Origin: Pseudomonas fluorescens
Lineage (GTDB): Bacteria > Pseudomonadota > Gammaproteobacteria > Pseudomonadales > Pseudomonadaceae
Reading direction: 5' to 3'
Assembly (NCBI RefSeq): GCF_004683905.1
Contig: NZ_CP038438.1
Coordinates: 3,596,001 to 3,660,000, forward strand
DNA length: 64,000 bases
The notes under the pieces were generated by a model. That model did not search any database, was not told where the DNA came from, and saw only the letters and a program-made list of their open reading frames with translations. Shown one piece after another: positions 1-9,131 of this stretch (its first letter is position 1; the number at the start of each line of letters is the position of its first letter). Both the position numbers and the translations under genes were made by a program.

Positions 1-41
1 TCGTCGGCGCGACCATTCTGTACGAGCACTTGTCGGCCTGA
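1..41 (+). CDS. 3' end of an unidentified CDS entering from the left edge
   Basis: An open plus-strand frame runs in from before the window; its last codons read VGATILYEHLSA and it stops at TGA 39-41, one base before the convergent DUF72 gene ends. The tail is hydrophobic then charged. It is too short to assign to a family, so I give only the existence of a gene end. Confidence 0.4.
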   Translation, partial: VGATILYEHLSA

Positions 42-42
42 G

Positions 43-756
43 TCAGGTCTGGACAAGCGCCGCCAGTGTCATCGCGTTGCCCAACGCGGCGCCACTGGCG
101 GTGTTGTCGAAGATGCACCAGACGCTGGCGCCTTCAGCAGCGCAGAGCTGCATATTCTGCGCAAGCTGCTGCAGATAAGGCAGCTCATAAGCACTGTGAT
201 AAATCCGTGGCGCGCCATGCAGTCGCCAATAGCGCACACCCGCCCAGCCCTGCGCCGAACCGTCGGTACTGATCCGCGACGGATCGACCACGACCTGGGA
301 AATCCGATACGCCTGCAACATCGGCGCCGCCACCACCCACGACTCATGCCGTGGCTCAAGCACCACGTCACCGGCGAAGCGTTGGCACAACGCCACGAAA
401 AACGCCTCTGCGCGTGCCGGCTCAAAGGCCAGCGACGGCGGCAGTTGCACCAGCAAACACCCCAGCCTATCGGCCAGGCCTTCGCACTGCCCGAGAAACT
501 CATCCAGCGCTTGCTCACAGTTTTGCAGACGCAACTCATGAGTAATCTGCTTTGGCACCTTCACCGAAAAACGAAAACCCGGCGGCACCGAATCCGCCCA
601 GCGCGCATAGGTCTGACGCCGATGCGGGCGATAGAACGAGCTGTTGATTTCCACGCAGTCGAACCGCGCGGCATAACGCTGCAGATGCGTGCCCTCGGCC
701 GGAAACTGCGGCCAATACTCACGCCCCAGACTCCAGCCTGCGCAACCGATGAACAT
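43..756 (-). CDS. DUF72 (YecE-like) family protein
   Basis: The 237-residue protein shows the DUF72 hallmarks in order: GCAGWS at the N-terminus, EINSSFYR near residue 36, a RFSVKVPKQITH segment near 63, an LEPRHESW segment in the middle and a WCIFDNT..G near the C-terminus. DUF72 proteins adopt a TIM-barrel-like fold; their reaction is unknown. I chose ATG 754-756 over the TTG one codon earlier because family members begin MFIGCAGWS or similar. The length is normal for the family. It lies downstream of the tandem repeat array that separates it from the ThDP enzyme gene on the same strand, so it probably has its own promoter in or near the array. Confidence 0.88.
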   Translation of the reverse strand: MFIGCAGWSLGREYWPQFPAEGTHLQRYAARFDCVEINSSFYRPHRRQTYARWADSVPPGFRFSVKVPKQITHELRLQNCEQALDEFLGQCEGLADRLGCLLVQLPPSLAFEPARAEAFFVALCQRFAGDVVLEPRHESWVVAAPMLQAYRISQVVVDPSRISTDGSAQGWAGVRYWRLHGAPRIYHSAYELPYLQQLAQNMQLCAAEGASVWCIFDNTASGAALGNAMTLAALVQT

Positions 757-830
757 CAAAAAAGCCCCTTCGCCGCTTCACGCATGAAAATCTCCACGGT
801 CTCGTTCACAGATTTCAGGCACAACGGAAT

Positions 831-1616
831 ACCTGTGGGAGCCGGCTTGCCAGCGAAGGCGTCGATACATCCACAATCGCTGTGCCTAACACAACGCTTT
901 CGCGAGCAAGCTCGCTCCCACAGGGTTCAGCGGCGCTCACAGATTTGGAGCGCGACGAAATACCTGTGGGAGCTGGCTTGCCAGCGAAGGCGTCGATACA
1001 TCCACAAACGCTGTGCCTGACACAACGCTTTCGCGAGCAAGCTCGCTCCCACAGGGTTCAGCGGCGCTCACAGATTTGGAGCGCGACGAAATACCTGTGG
1101 GAGCTGGCTTGCCAGCGAAGGCGTCGACACATCCACAATCGCTGTGCCTGACACACCGCTTTCGCGAGCAAGCCCGCTCCCACAGGGTTCTGCGGCGCTC
1201 ACAGATTTGGAGCGCGACGAAATACCTGTGGGAGCTGGCTTGCCAGCGAAGGTGTCGATACATCCACAAACGCTGTGCCTGACACAACGCTTTCGCGAGC
1301 AAGCTCGCTCCCACAGGGTTCTGCGGCGCTCACAGATTTGGAGCACAACGAAATACCTGTGGGAGCTGGCTTGCCAGCGAAGGCGTCGATACATCCACAA
1401 ACGCTGTGCCTGACACAACGCCTTCGCGAGCAAGCCCGCTCCCACAGGGTTCTGCGGCGCTCACAGATTTGGAGCACGACGAAATACCTGTGGGAGCTGG
1501 CTTGCCAGCGAAGGCGTCGATACATCCACAAACGCTGTGCCTGACACAACGCTTTCGCGAGCAAGCCCGCTCCCACAGGGTTCAGCGGCGCTCACAGATT
1601 TGGAGCGCGACGAAGC
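831..1616. repeat. six tandem 131-bp REPIN-like units
   Basis: The motif ACCTGTGGGAGCTGGCTTGC recurs at 831 (with CC for CT), 962, 1093, 1224, 1355 and 1486, a constant 131-bp step. Each unit contains two REP elements in opposite orientation: GTGGGAGC..GGCTTGCCAGCGAAGG and the mirror CTTTCGCGAGCAAGC..GCTCCCAC. They are joined by about 35 bp, then a 35-bp linker (TTCAGCGGCGCTCACAGATT and following). Units differ only at scattered positions (AGCTCGC/AGCCCGC, TTCAG/TTCTG, GCGCGACG/GCACAACG). A partial linker copy precedes the first unit near 809-830. The array fills the whole gap between the two flanking genes and ends about 10 bp before the ThDP gene stop codon. Open frames inside it (89 and 125 codons, repeated every 131 bp) are artefacts. 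Confidence 0.95.
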
Positions 1617-1626
1617 GCCTACACGA

Positions 1627-3414
1627 TTATTTTTTGCCGGGCAGGACGCTGGCCAGCACCTGCTTGGCGGCTTGCACGATCACGCCCGCCTCGTCCGGGT
1701 CGCGTTTGAGCAAGGTCGTGGCAAATTTCTTCGCCTGTTCGAGCTTGATGTGCGGCGGCAATGGCGGCACGTTGGGGTCGGTCTTGAACTCGATCAGCAC
1801 CGGTACGTCCGAGGCCAGTGCCTGCTCCCAGGCGGCGGCGACGTCTTCTTCGCGGTCGACGAAAATTCCTTTCAGGCCGATGGAAATGGCGAACAGGTGA
1901 TACGGCACGTCGGGAATGCTTTGCGAGGCTTCGAACTTCGGATCGCCCTCCATCACCCGCTGCTCCCAGGTGACCTGATTCAGGTCCTCGTTGTTGAACA
2001 CCGCACAGATCCACTTCGGGCTGTCCCACTGGCGCCAGTATTTGGCGACGGTGATCAGCTCGGCCATGTTGTTCATCTGCATCGCGCCGTCACCCACCAG
2101 CGCAATCACCGCGCGCTCGGGATGGGCGAACTTGGCGGCGATCGCGTACGGCACGGCAGCGCCCATCGAGGCCAGGCCACCGGACAACGAACATTGCATG
2201 CCGCGACGAATTTTCAGGTCACGGGCGTACCAGTTGGCACAGGAACCCGAGTCGCTGGTGATGATCGCCTGATCCGGCAGGCGCGGTGACAGCTCATACA
2301 CCACCCGCTGCGGATTGATCGGATCGGCTTTGGACATCGCGCGTTTTTCCAGGGTCTTCTCCCAGGTACTGCGCCAGCCTTCAATTTTCCTGCGCCATTT
2401 GTGCGAAGTTTTCTGTTCGAGCAACGGCAGCAGTGCAGCAAGGGTTTCGGCGGAGTCGCCGACCAGATTGACCTCCATCGGATAACGCAGGCTGAGCATG
2501 TCTGGCTGCAGATCGATCTGCACGCCACGCGCCTGACCTTCCTTGGGCAGGAACTCGGCATAGGGGAAACCCGAGCCGATCATCAGCAAGGTGTCGCACT
2601 CGTGCATCATCTTGTAGCTCGGTTCGGTGCCCAGCAGGCCGATGCTGCCGGTGACCCACGGCAAATCGTCCGGCAGCGCGGCCTTGCCAAGCAACGCCTT
2701 GGCAACCCCGGCACCGAGCTTTTCCGCAATGGCGATCACTTCATCCGTCGCCTGCAACGCGCCGGCGCCCACCAGAATCGCAACCTTTTCACCGCTGTTC
2801 AAAACGTCGGCGGCGCGCTGCAGATCCGCCTCATAGGGCAGCACTTTCGGCTTGGTATAACCGACGCCGGAATGCGCGGTGCCGTGTGCCCGCGCCGGTG
2901 GCTCATACTCAAGATCCTGCAAATCATTGGGCAGGATGATCGCCGTCACCCGCCGCTCGCCAACCGCCGTACGCACGGCGCGATCGAGCAAATGCCGCAC
3001 CTGCGACGGCGCCGACGCCTGCTGCACAAACGCCCCGGCCACATCCTTGAACATCGAGACCAGATCCAGCTCCTGCTGGTAATGACTGCCGAGCGCCGTC
3101 CGAGCCTGCTGGCCGACAATCGCCAGCACCGGTTGATGATCCATGCGTGCGTCGTATAAGCCGGTGATCAGATGCGAAGCACCCGGTCCCGAAGTGGCAA
3201 TGCACACGCCCAACTCGCCCGTGAACTTGGCGTGGGCCGATGCCATGAACGCGGCCATTTCTTCGTGCCGCGCCTGAACGAATTCGATCTTGCCATTGGC
3301 TCGGGCGAGCGCACCGAACACACCATTGATGCCATCCCCCGGATAACCAAAAATCCGCGTGACACCCCATTGGCTGAGCCGCTCAACCAGAAAATCTCCC
3401 ACTGTCGTCGTCAT
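1627..3414 (-). CDS. ThDP-dependent pyruvate oxidase/acetolactate synthase-like enzyme
   Basis: The protein has 595 residues with the three-domain layout of the PoxB/acetolactate synthase superfamily. The N-terminal pyrimidine-binding domain carries the activating glutamate in ARHEE (E51/E52). A central Rossmann-like domain follows (AILVGAGAL near 215). The C-terminal pyrophosphate domain has GDGAMQMNN at 441-449 followed by NNEDLNQ, the GDG-X(n)-NN thiamine diphosphate motif. Family members decarboxylate pyruvate or a related 2-oxo acid; many bind FAD. Whether this one is a quinone-dependent pyruvate oxidase, as in E. coli PoxB (572 residues), or acts on another 2-oxo acid cannot be told from sequence. 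The start at 3414 has AGGAACG just upstream. It is monocistronic, with the REPIN array directly after the stop. Confidence 0.85.
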   Translation of the reverse strand: MTTTVGDFLVERLSQWGVTRIFGYPGDGINGVFGALARANGKIEFVQARHEEMAAFMASAHAKFTGELGVCIATSGPGASHLITGLYDARMDHQPVLAIVGQQARTALGSHYQQELDLVSMFKDVAGAFVQQASAPSQVRHLLDRAVRTAVGERRVTAIILPNDLQDLEYEPPARAHGTAHSGVGYTKPKVLPYEADLQRAADVLNSGEKVAILVGAGALQATDEVIAIAEKLGAGVAKALLGKAALPDDLPWVTGSIGLLGTEPSYKMMHECDTLLMIGSGFPYAEFLPKEGQARGVQIDLQPDMLSLRYPMEVNLVGDSAETLAALLPLLEQKTSHKWRRKIEGWRSTWEKTLEKRAMSKADPINPQRVVYELSPRLPDQAIITSDSGSCANWYARDLKIRRGMQCSLSGGLASMGAAVPYAIAAKFAHPERAVIALVGDGAMQMNNMAELITVAKYWRQWDSPKWICAVFNNEDLNQVTWEQRVMEGDPKFEASQSIPDVPYHLFAISIGLKGIFVDREEDVAAAWEQALASDVPVLIEFKTDPNVPPLPPHIKLEQAKKFATTLLKRDPDEAGVIVQAAKQVLASVLPGKK

Positions 3415-3545
3415 CTCGTTCCTCGCCTGTCACCGATGCATGAAGCCTGCCCAGCGAGATATCCGCCGGGCGGTACATGGGTCTGGACAGCTTGGGAGCG
3501 CGCGAAGTTTCGATTGTTTTTACCCGACGGCGTTGCCGAGCCGAT

Positions 3546-3610
3546 CCCTGCAGGAGCTGCCGCAGGCTGCGATCTTTTGCTGTTGTTTTTGAAGATCAAA
3601 AGATCGGGGC
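3546..3610. repeat. REP-like inverted repeat (CGATCTTTTG type)
   Basis: CGATCTTTTG at 3570-3579 pairs with CAAAAGATCG at 3597-3606, preceded by GCAGGAGCTGCCGCAGGCTG. This is the other common Pseudomonas REP flavour. It lies between the 5' end of the ThDP gene and the 3' end of the DUF2798 gene, both minus strand, and could act as a transcript end for the latter. Confidence 0.65.
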
Positions 3611-3613
3611 TCA

Positions 3614-3889
3614 TCAACGATGCGGGTGCACCGTCATCGCCACCAGTTTGATCACGATCGGCCGCACCACGAGGATGCAAAGGAAAGCCACCGGCATCGC
3701 CAGCTTGTAGGCGTGCAGCGCATTACTCAGGTAGTCGTTATCAATCCCGGAGTTGGCCGCAGTGATCACCAGCGACATCAGGAACGCCATGATCGTCGCC
3801 ATATACAACGCAAACACATACGGCGTCGCCCGTGCAGAAAGCTTGCGTCGACCGAGATACAAGGCATCGGTAGTGGTTCTTTGATTCAT
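3614..3889 (-). CDS. DUF2798 small membrane protein
   Basis: The 91-residue protein has two hydrophobic segments (about residues 25-47 and 62-82), the second containing the MPVAFLCILVVRPIV pattern, typical of DUF2798 proteins of unknown function. The upstream ATG that would give 105 residues is less likely: ATG 3887-3889 is preceded by GGAAAAG at good spacing and starts MNQRTT like relatives. It diverges from the LysR gene at 4016, which is the probable regulator. Confidence 0.78.
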   Translation of the reverse strand: MNQRTTTDALYLGRRKLSARATPYVFALYMATIMAFLMSLVITAANSGIDNDYLSNALHAYKLAMPVAFLCILVVRPIVIKLVAMTVHPHR

Positions 3890-4015
3890 ATGGCTTTTCC
3901 ATCCATTGACAGGGAGCCGGCACCTTAGCAAAGCCCCCTGCCCTCAACTAGACGGCCCGCCACAGGTACTTTATAAAGCAGAACTTACGAATCAAACCCA
4001 CGCGGCGGGACACGG

Positions 4016-4945
4016 ATGAATCTGTTGGCGGCGATTGCCAGTTTTATCAAAGTGGTCGAAGCAGGCTCCATCGTCGGCGCCGCCAAGACCCTGGGCGTCA
4101 GTGCGGCCGCGGTCAGCCAGACCCTCAATCGCCTGGAAACGCACCTCGGCGTTCGCCTGCTGCAACGCACCACCCGCAGCATGGCCCTCACCGAAAATGG
4201 TGCGCTGTATTACGAAAAGGTCCGACGCATCGCGGCTGATCTGGAGTCGGCGCAAAGTGCGATCGTCGGCGATGAAAGCGAACTGCAAGGGCGTTTGAGC
4301 ATCGCCTCCACCAGCGCGTTCGGCCGCCACGTCCTGGCGCCGTTACTCGCCAGTTTCGCCGCGCTGCATCCGCGCCTGCTGGTCGAGCTGTCGACCACCA
4401 ACGGCAAGATCAATCACATCCAGGACGGCATCGACCTGAGCCTGCGGATCAAGCCGCAACTGGAAGACGGCATCGTCGCGCGCCGGATCGTGTCCCTGCC
4501 CTTCGTCTTCTGCGCCGCTCCCGCCTACCTTGCGCGCGCCGGCGTACCGCAAACACCGCAAGACCTGCAGCATCACGCCTGCCTCGCGTTTCGCTATCCA
4601 CTGGATGGACGCTTTCTGCGCTGGGGCCTCATCCGCGACGGCCAACGCTACGACGCCCCGATCAACGCCACCGCCATCAGCGACGACATCGACGCGCTGG
4701 CGCAAATGGCAGTCAACGGCGCAGGTGTCACGCGCCTGGCCGAATTCGTCGCTGCGCCCTATCTCGAGAGCGGTCAACTGGTGCAACTGTTCGAAGATCT
4801 TCCGGGTGATACCCACGGGCATGTCGAACCGATGGACATCTATGCATGCGTGCAGGAACGAGCAGCGATGACGCCGAAGGTCAGAGCCTTCATGGATTAT
4901 TTGACGGAGCACTTGAATAGGCGCTGGCCAGTGCAAGCTGGTTGA
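4016..4945 (+). CDS. LysR-family transcriptional regulator
   Basis: The 309-residue protein has an N-terminal winged HTH (about residues 1-60: LLAAIASFIKVVEAGSIVGA, then SAAAVSQTLNRLE). It is followed by a periplasmic-binding-protein-like effector domain (about 90-295), standard for LysR. The start follows GCGGGACACGG. It is divergent from the DUF2798 gene, 126 bp away, which is its most likely target. Its inducer is not deducible. Confidence 0.93.
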   Translation: MNLLAAIASFIKVVEAGSIVGAAKTLGVSAAAVSQTLNRLETHLGVRLLQRTTRSMALTENGALYYEKVRRIAADLESAQSAIVGDESELQGRLSIASTSAFGRHVLAPLLASFAALHPRLLVELSTTNGKINHIQDGIDLSLRIKPQLEDGIVARRIVSLPFVFCAAPAYLARAGVPQTPQDLQHHACLAFRYPLDGRFLRWGLIRDGQRYDAPINATAISDDIDALAQMAVNGAGVTRLAEFVAAPYLESGQLVQLFEDLPGDTHGHVEPMDIYACVQERAAMTPKVRAFMDYLTEHLNRRWPVQAG

Positions 4946-4966
4946 TCCACAGCAGCTCTTGCACTT

Positions 4967-5860
4967 TCAAGGCTGCAGATCACCCCCGAGCCATTGGCTG
5001 CACGCACTCATCTGCTGGGTAATCCACTCGCGAAAAAGCATGGCATTGGCACTCTGTTCGAAGGGTCGCGGTGACAGCAGGCAATAACTCGAACCGTCGC
5101 GAACGAAGCCGAACGGCGCGATCAACTGGCCGGACTTGAGTTCGTCTTGCACCATCAGAAACGACGCCATACCGACGCCCAGCCCGGCCAGCGCGGCCTG
5201 AATGCACAGGTAGAAATGCTCGTAATCGACCCGACTGACACCCGACGCATTCATGCCAACCAGTCGCACCCAGTTGTCCCACGCCTGCGGGCGGGTCTTG
5301 CTGTGCAGCAGGCAGGCGCCGCGCAAATGATCGCCGTCAGAACGACTGGACGGCACGCAGACCGGGCCGATCCACTCTTCACAAACAGTCACGGCGTGCA
5401 CGGTCTCGTCCCAATGGAAATCATCGCGGCGGATCGCCAGATCCACGCCTGAACGAGCGAAGTCGATCGGCCCGCCAGCCGTCAGCAATTGCACCTGCAA
5501 CTGTGGGTGTGCGCTGTGGAAGTCAGGCAAGCGCGGGATCAACCACTTCATGGCGATGGTTGGCTCGCAGGACACCACCAGCACATCGTCGTGGACTTCA
5601 CGCTGCAGGCGATAAACCGTGTTCTGCAATTGCTCGAACATCGGCGCGGTGACGTTGAACAGCAAGCGTCCCGCGTGATTGAGAAAAATCGCGCGGTTAC
5701 GCCGCTCGAACAACTCGACCCCGATCGCCTCCTCCAGCAAGCGCACCTGGCGGCTGACCGCGCCGTGGGTGACGTGCAGCAGCTCGGCGGCCTTGACGAA
5801 ACTCTGGGTCTGGGCGGCGGTGTTGAAGAAGCGAAAGGCAGCCAGCGGAGGCAGGTTCAT
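4967..5860 (-). CDS. LysR-family regulator (GcvA-like)
   Basis: The 297 residues begin MNLPPLAAFRFFNTAAQTQSF, then HVTHGAVSRQVRLLEE, the HTH pattern of the GcvA-like LysR branch. The effector domain spans about 90-290. It is convergent with the LysR gene at 4016 and divergent from the LysE-type exporter gene at 6037. The LysR/LysE divergent arrangement is the classical one for amino-acid-induced exporters, so it probably controls that exporter. Confidence 0.92.
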   Translation of the reverse strand: MNLPPLAAFRFFNTAAQTQSFVKAAELLHVTHGAVSRQVRLLEEAIGVELFERRNRAIFLNHAGRLLFNVTAPMFEQLQNTVYRLQREVHDDVLVVSCEPTIAMKWLIPRLPDFHSAHPQLQVQLLTAGGPIDFARSGVDLAIRRDDFHWDETVHAVTVCEEWIGPVCVPSSRSDGDHLRGACLLHSKTRPQAWDNWVRLVGMNASGVSRVDYEHFYLCIQAALAGLGVGMASFLMVQDELKSGQLIAPFGFVRDGSSYCLLSPRPFEQSANAMLFREWITQQMSACSQWLGGDLQP

Positions 5861-6036
5861 ATAGACGATGATTTCTCACAGATTTTCGCGACTATAAATC
5901 GTTTTTTTTGCCAAAGACACTTCTCCATCATGTCGCCGCTCAGGGCCTGTTAATTCCATCCACGCTGTTGGCGGCGATGCTGCAGGCGCTGTATCTGTGA
6001 ATTCAAGTAGCGCAAATAACGCGATGGAGCGTATGG

Positions 6037-6657
6037 ATGAATGAATTGTTTCTGGTAATCGCCATCACTGTTCTGGCGGTGATCAGCCCCGGCCCGGACT
6101 TTGCCATGGTCACTCGCAACAGTTATGCCTACGGGCGGCGCAGTGGTTTGCTGGCTGCGCTGGGCATCGCCTGTGGCGTGCAGGTTCATGTGTTCTACAC
6201 GGTGTTCGGGGTGGCGCTGATCATCACTCAGTCACCAATGTTGTTCTGGATGATGAAGCTGCTGGGTGCCGGCTACCTGGTCTATCTGGGCATCAAGTCC
6301 TTTACCAATAAATCTGTTCTGACATTTGCCGATGCGAGCGCTTCGGCACCCCGTGCCTGGAAGGTGTACTGCTCAGGTTTTCTGACCAATGCACTGAATC
6401 CGAAAACCATGTTGTTCGTGGTAGCGGCGTACAGTCAGGTGGTGGAGCCAGGCAGTTCGCTGACGTTGAACTTCGCCTATGGCCTGTTCATGTCGGTCAT
6501 TCATTGGCTGTGGTTCAGCCTGGTCGCGCTGTTTTTCTCCACAGAACGGTTACGCCGGCGCCTGCTGGAAAAACAGCGGCTCCTCGACAAGCTCATCGGG
6601 ATCGCGTTGATGGGTCTGGCGGCGTGTTTGATCATTCCGGGGGTTGCGCAGTCTTGA
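6037..6657 (+). CDS. LysE/RhtB-family amino-acid exporter
   Basis: The 206-residue inner membrane protein has six predicted hydrophobic segments and the family signature near residues 15-40 (VISPGPDFAMV, then GRRSGLLAALGIACG). LysE/RhtB proteins export amino acids or derivatives; the substrate here is unknown. The frame-correct ATG is 6037 (GGAGC 8 bases upstream); ATG 6033 runs straight into a stop. It is divergent from the LysR gene at 5860. Confidence 0.9.
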   Translation: MNELFLVIAITVLAVISPGPDFAMVTRNSYAYGRRSGLLAALGIACGVQVHVFYTVFGVALIITQSPMLFWMMKLLGAGYLVYLGIKSFTNKSVLTFADASASAPRAWKVYCSGFLTNALNPKTMLFVVAAYSQVVEPGSSLTLNFAYGLFMSVIHWLWFSLVALFFSTERLRRRLLEKQRLLDKLIGIALMGLAACLIIPGVAQS

Positions 6658-6730
6658 GCTAGAGCGTTTATGCTGTCTGGTCTGATACCCGTCAGGTCAT
6701 TCTCGGCAAGTTCACCATGAGGCCCATTTC

Positions 6731-7570
6731 ATGAGTAAAGCGCCCTACGTACCGCCCAAAGTCTGGAAACACGAAGCCCCGTCCGGCGGCCATTTCGCCA
6801 GCATCAACCGCCCGATTGCCGGGCCGACGCATGAAAAGACCCTGCCCGTGGGCAAACACCCGCTGCAGTTGTATTCACTGGCGACGCCCAATGGCGTCAA
6901 GGTGACCATCCTGCTGGAAGAATTGCTCGCACTGGGGCACACCGAGGCCGAGTACGACGCGTGGCTGATCCGCATCAACGAGGGCGATCAGTTCTCCAGC
7001 GGTTTTGTCGAGATCAATCCGAACTCGAAGATTCCGGCGCTGCTCGACCACAGCGTACAGCCGCCGATTCGGGTATTCGAATCCGGTTCGATCCTGCTGT
7101 ATCTGGCAGAGAAATTCGGCGCCTTCCTGCCGAAAGATCCCGCCGGCCGCACGGAAACCCTGAACTGGCTGTTCTGGCAGATGGGCGCCGCACCTTATCT
7201 GGGCGGCGGTTTCGGGCACTTCTACGCGTATGCGCCGGAGAAGCTCGAATACCCGATCAACCGCTTCACCATGGAGGCCAAGCGTCAGCTCGACGTGCTC
7301 GACCGACGCCTCAAGGAAAGCCGCTACCTGGCCGGCGACAGCTACACCATCGCCGACATCGCGGTCTGGCCGTGGTACGGCCAACTGGTGCGCAACAACG
7401 TGTATGCGGCCGCCGAATTTCTAGCGGCCCACGAATACACCCACGTGCAGCGCTGGGCAGAGGACATCGCCCAACGCCCTGCGGTGATTCGTGGCCAGCG
7501 GGTCAATCGCACCTGGGGTGACGAGGCGAGCCAGGTTGCGGAGCGACATCAGGCCAGCGATCTGGACTGA
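6731..7570 (+). CDS. yghU: YghU-type glutathione S-transferase
   Basis: The 279-residue protein has the long N-terminal extension (YVPPKVWKHE, then GGHFASINRPIAGPTHEK) that marks the YghU/Nu-class GSTs. A thioredoxin-like domain follows (about 45-130, with TPNGVKVT and FESGSILLYLAEKFG), then an all-helical C-terminal domain (about 140-265, GDSYTIADIAVWPW). E. coli YghU has disulfide reductase and peroxidase activity with glutathione. It appears monocistronic and is followed by a REPIN. Confidence 0.92.
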   Translation: MSKAPYVPPKVWKHEAPSGGHFASINRPIAGPTHEKTLPVGKHPLQLYSLATPNGVKVTILLEELLALGHTEAEYDAWLIRINEGDQFSSGFVEINPNSKIPALLDHSVQPPIRVFESGSILLYLAEKFGAFLPKDPAGRTETLNWLFWQMGAAPYLGGGFGHFYAYAPEKLEYPINRFTMEAKRQLDVLDRRLKESRYLAGDSYTIADIAVWPWYGQLVRNNVYAAAEFLAAHEYTHVQRWAEDIAQRPAVIRGQRVNRTWGDEASQVAERHQASDLD

Positions 7571-7627
7571 CGCCACATTCCCACAAAGATTTGTGCTGGA
7601 CAGGGGCATCCCGGTTCACAGCAACCT

Positions 7628-7720
7628 TTGTGGGAGCGAGCTTGCTCGCGAAGGCGCCAAGTCAGTCAACACTGACATAACAGACCTACCGCTTTCGCGA
7701 GTAAGCTCGCTCCCTCAGGG
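7628..7720. repeat. REPIN (paired inverted REP elements)
   Basis: GTGGGAGCGAGCTTGCTCGC from 7630 is mirrored by TTTCGCGAGTAAGCTCGCTCCC ending near 7715, with a 35-bp spacer. It is the same family as the tandem array near 0.8-1.6 kb. It lies in the 230-bp space after the GST gene. The rest of that space shows no gene. Confidence 0.85.
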
Positions 7721-7800
7721 AATTCGGGTTGGACATGAGGATTTGTGAACCTCAGCAATTACATTGAGACCACACCACCACTGTCGTCAAAGGATCTGCA

Positions 7801-8169
7801 ATGCCCCCTGGAAAACGAGAACTGGCGCAAGTCGAGCGGCGCTTGATTGCCACGCTCACCAACGCGTGTGAAACCGCAAAAGCTGAAATCCAGGGCTTCA
7901 CCTGGCTGACCCACACCGCTGACCTGAACGCGTTGGCGGCGACCCTGAATGTCACTTGGGTGTTCGACACCGAAGCCGACAAAAACCTCGCCCTGACTGA
8001 CGCCAAGGCACGCCTCTTCGAACTGACGGCCACTGCGCTGAGGGAAGCCGATATCGACCTGTCCCCTTCAGAGCGCAACGTGCGTTTCGACTCCGAGGAG
8101 GCGTGCCAGCGTAATCACGGTGGCAACTGGCGTGAGCGTCTGGCGCAAAATACGCGAGGGCAACGGTGA
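7801..8169 (+). CDS. hypothetical protein
   Basis: The 122-residue soluble protein has no signal peptide or membrane segment. It is rich in Glu/Ala/Leu with conserved-looking aromatic blocks (GFTWLTHTADL, then VTWVFDTEADKNLAL). I do not recognise a domain with confidence. Coding bias matches the neighbours, and an A/G-rich stretch (GTCAAAGGATCTGCA) precedes the ATG. It stands alone between a REPIN and the AraC gene. Confidence 0.65.
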   Translation: MPPGKRELAQVERRLIATLTNACETAKAEIQGFTWLTHTADLNALAATLNVTWVFDTEADKNLALTDAKARLFELTATALREADIDLSPSERNVRFDSEEACQRNHGGNWRERLAQNTRGQR

Positions 8170-8235
8170 CACCCTGCTTTCGATCAGGTTGGCTATCATC
8201 GCTCGCAGCAGGCTTCTCTCAGAGACAGTGAAACC

Positions 8236-9087
8236 ATGGAACAGCCCAGACCAGATCCAGATTCCGATTGGGTAGTGCGCAGCACTCAACCGGGGCGGAT
8301 AGAACGTATCGAAGCCCGGTTTGGCGGCCATGGCTACCACCCACATCGGCACGATACTTACTCGATCGGTCGCACACTCTCTGGCGTGCAAAGCTTTCAC
8401 TACAAGGGCAGCCTGCGCCACGGCTTACCGGGAAATACCTTGCTCCTGCATCCTGATGAACTGCACGATGGCATGGCCGGGACCGAAGCGGGGTTTCGCT
8501 ATCGAATGGCCTATATCGATCCGGCTTTGATTCAGCAGGTGTTGAAGGGTGAACCGCTACCCTTCATCGCCGGCGGTCTGTCCAGCGACCCACGCCTGTA
8601 TCGCGCCAGCGAAGCGTTCGTCCAGGCGATGGATTACTCACTTGATCCGCTGGAAGAACAGGACGCCCTGTTTGATCTGGCAATGGCCCTGCGCACCGTG
8701 GCCGGCAAACCTCGCGGGCGCAAACTGCTCGATTACCCGGCAGCCGAGCGCGCAAGGGAATTCATCATGGCTCACCTGCACCAGAGCATTACGCTGGAAA
8801 TGCTGGAGCGCGCCAGCGGCCGTGAAAGATGGAGCCTCTCTCGGGACTTCAGAGTGCTGTTTGGCACCAGCCCCTATCGCTTCGTGACCCTGCGTCGCCT
8901 GGATATATTGCGCACGTTGCTGCTTGACCGATTCTCGCTGGTGGATGCCGCACTGGCTGCGGGTTTTCACGACCAAAGTCATATGACCCGGCACTTCACC
9001 CGCACTTATGGGGTATCTCCGTCGCGTTGGCTGGAACGCGTCCTGGGGCAAAGGCAACTTGCAGGATCGTACAAGCATCGCCAATAG
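8236..9087 (+). CDS. AraC-family transcriptional regulator
   Basis: The 283-residue protein has an N-terminal cupin-type sensing domain (about 25-150, with the HRHDTYSIG pattern) and a C-terminal double HTH (about 185-275, SLSRDFRVLFGTSPYRFVTLRRLD, in two parts, ending in DQSHMTRHFTRTYGVSPSRW). This is the usual order for AraC regulators of catabolism or efflux. The cupin gene starts 45 bp downstream on the same strand and is probably co-transcribed or controlled by it. Confidence 0.9.
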   Translation: MEQPRPDPDSDWVVRSTQPGRIERIEARFGGHGYHPHRHDTYSIGRTLSGVQSFHYKGSLRHGLPGNTLLLHPDELHDGMAGTEAGFRYRMAYIDPALIQQVLKGEPLPFIAGGLSSDPRLYRASEAFVQAMDYSLDPLEEQDALFDLAMALRTVAGKPRGRKLLDYPAAERAREFIMAHLHQSITLEMLERASGRERWSLSRDFRVLFGTSPYRFVTLRRLDILRTLLLDRFSLVDAALAAGFHDQSHMTRHFTRTYGVSPSRWLERVLGQRQLAGSYKHRQ

Positions 9088-9131
9088 CGCCTTCGCTAGG
9101 CTGACGACTTCTATCTGATAGAGGATTTGTC

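Noticed and set aside
831..1616. CRISPR array
   Set aside because: Units repeat in full including the linkers; there are no unique spacers of constant size and no cas genes.
882..1900. Repeated 89- and 125-codon open frames in the 0.8-1.9 kb region
   Set aside because: They recur every 131 bp because they are translations of the REPIN array, not genes.
5870..6000. Short open frame ending LAAMLQALYL in the LysR/LysE spacer
   Set aside because: Lacks a start with ribosome site and no recognisable similarity; it lies in the promoter region.
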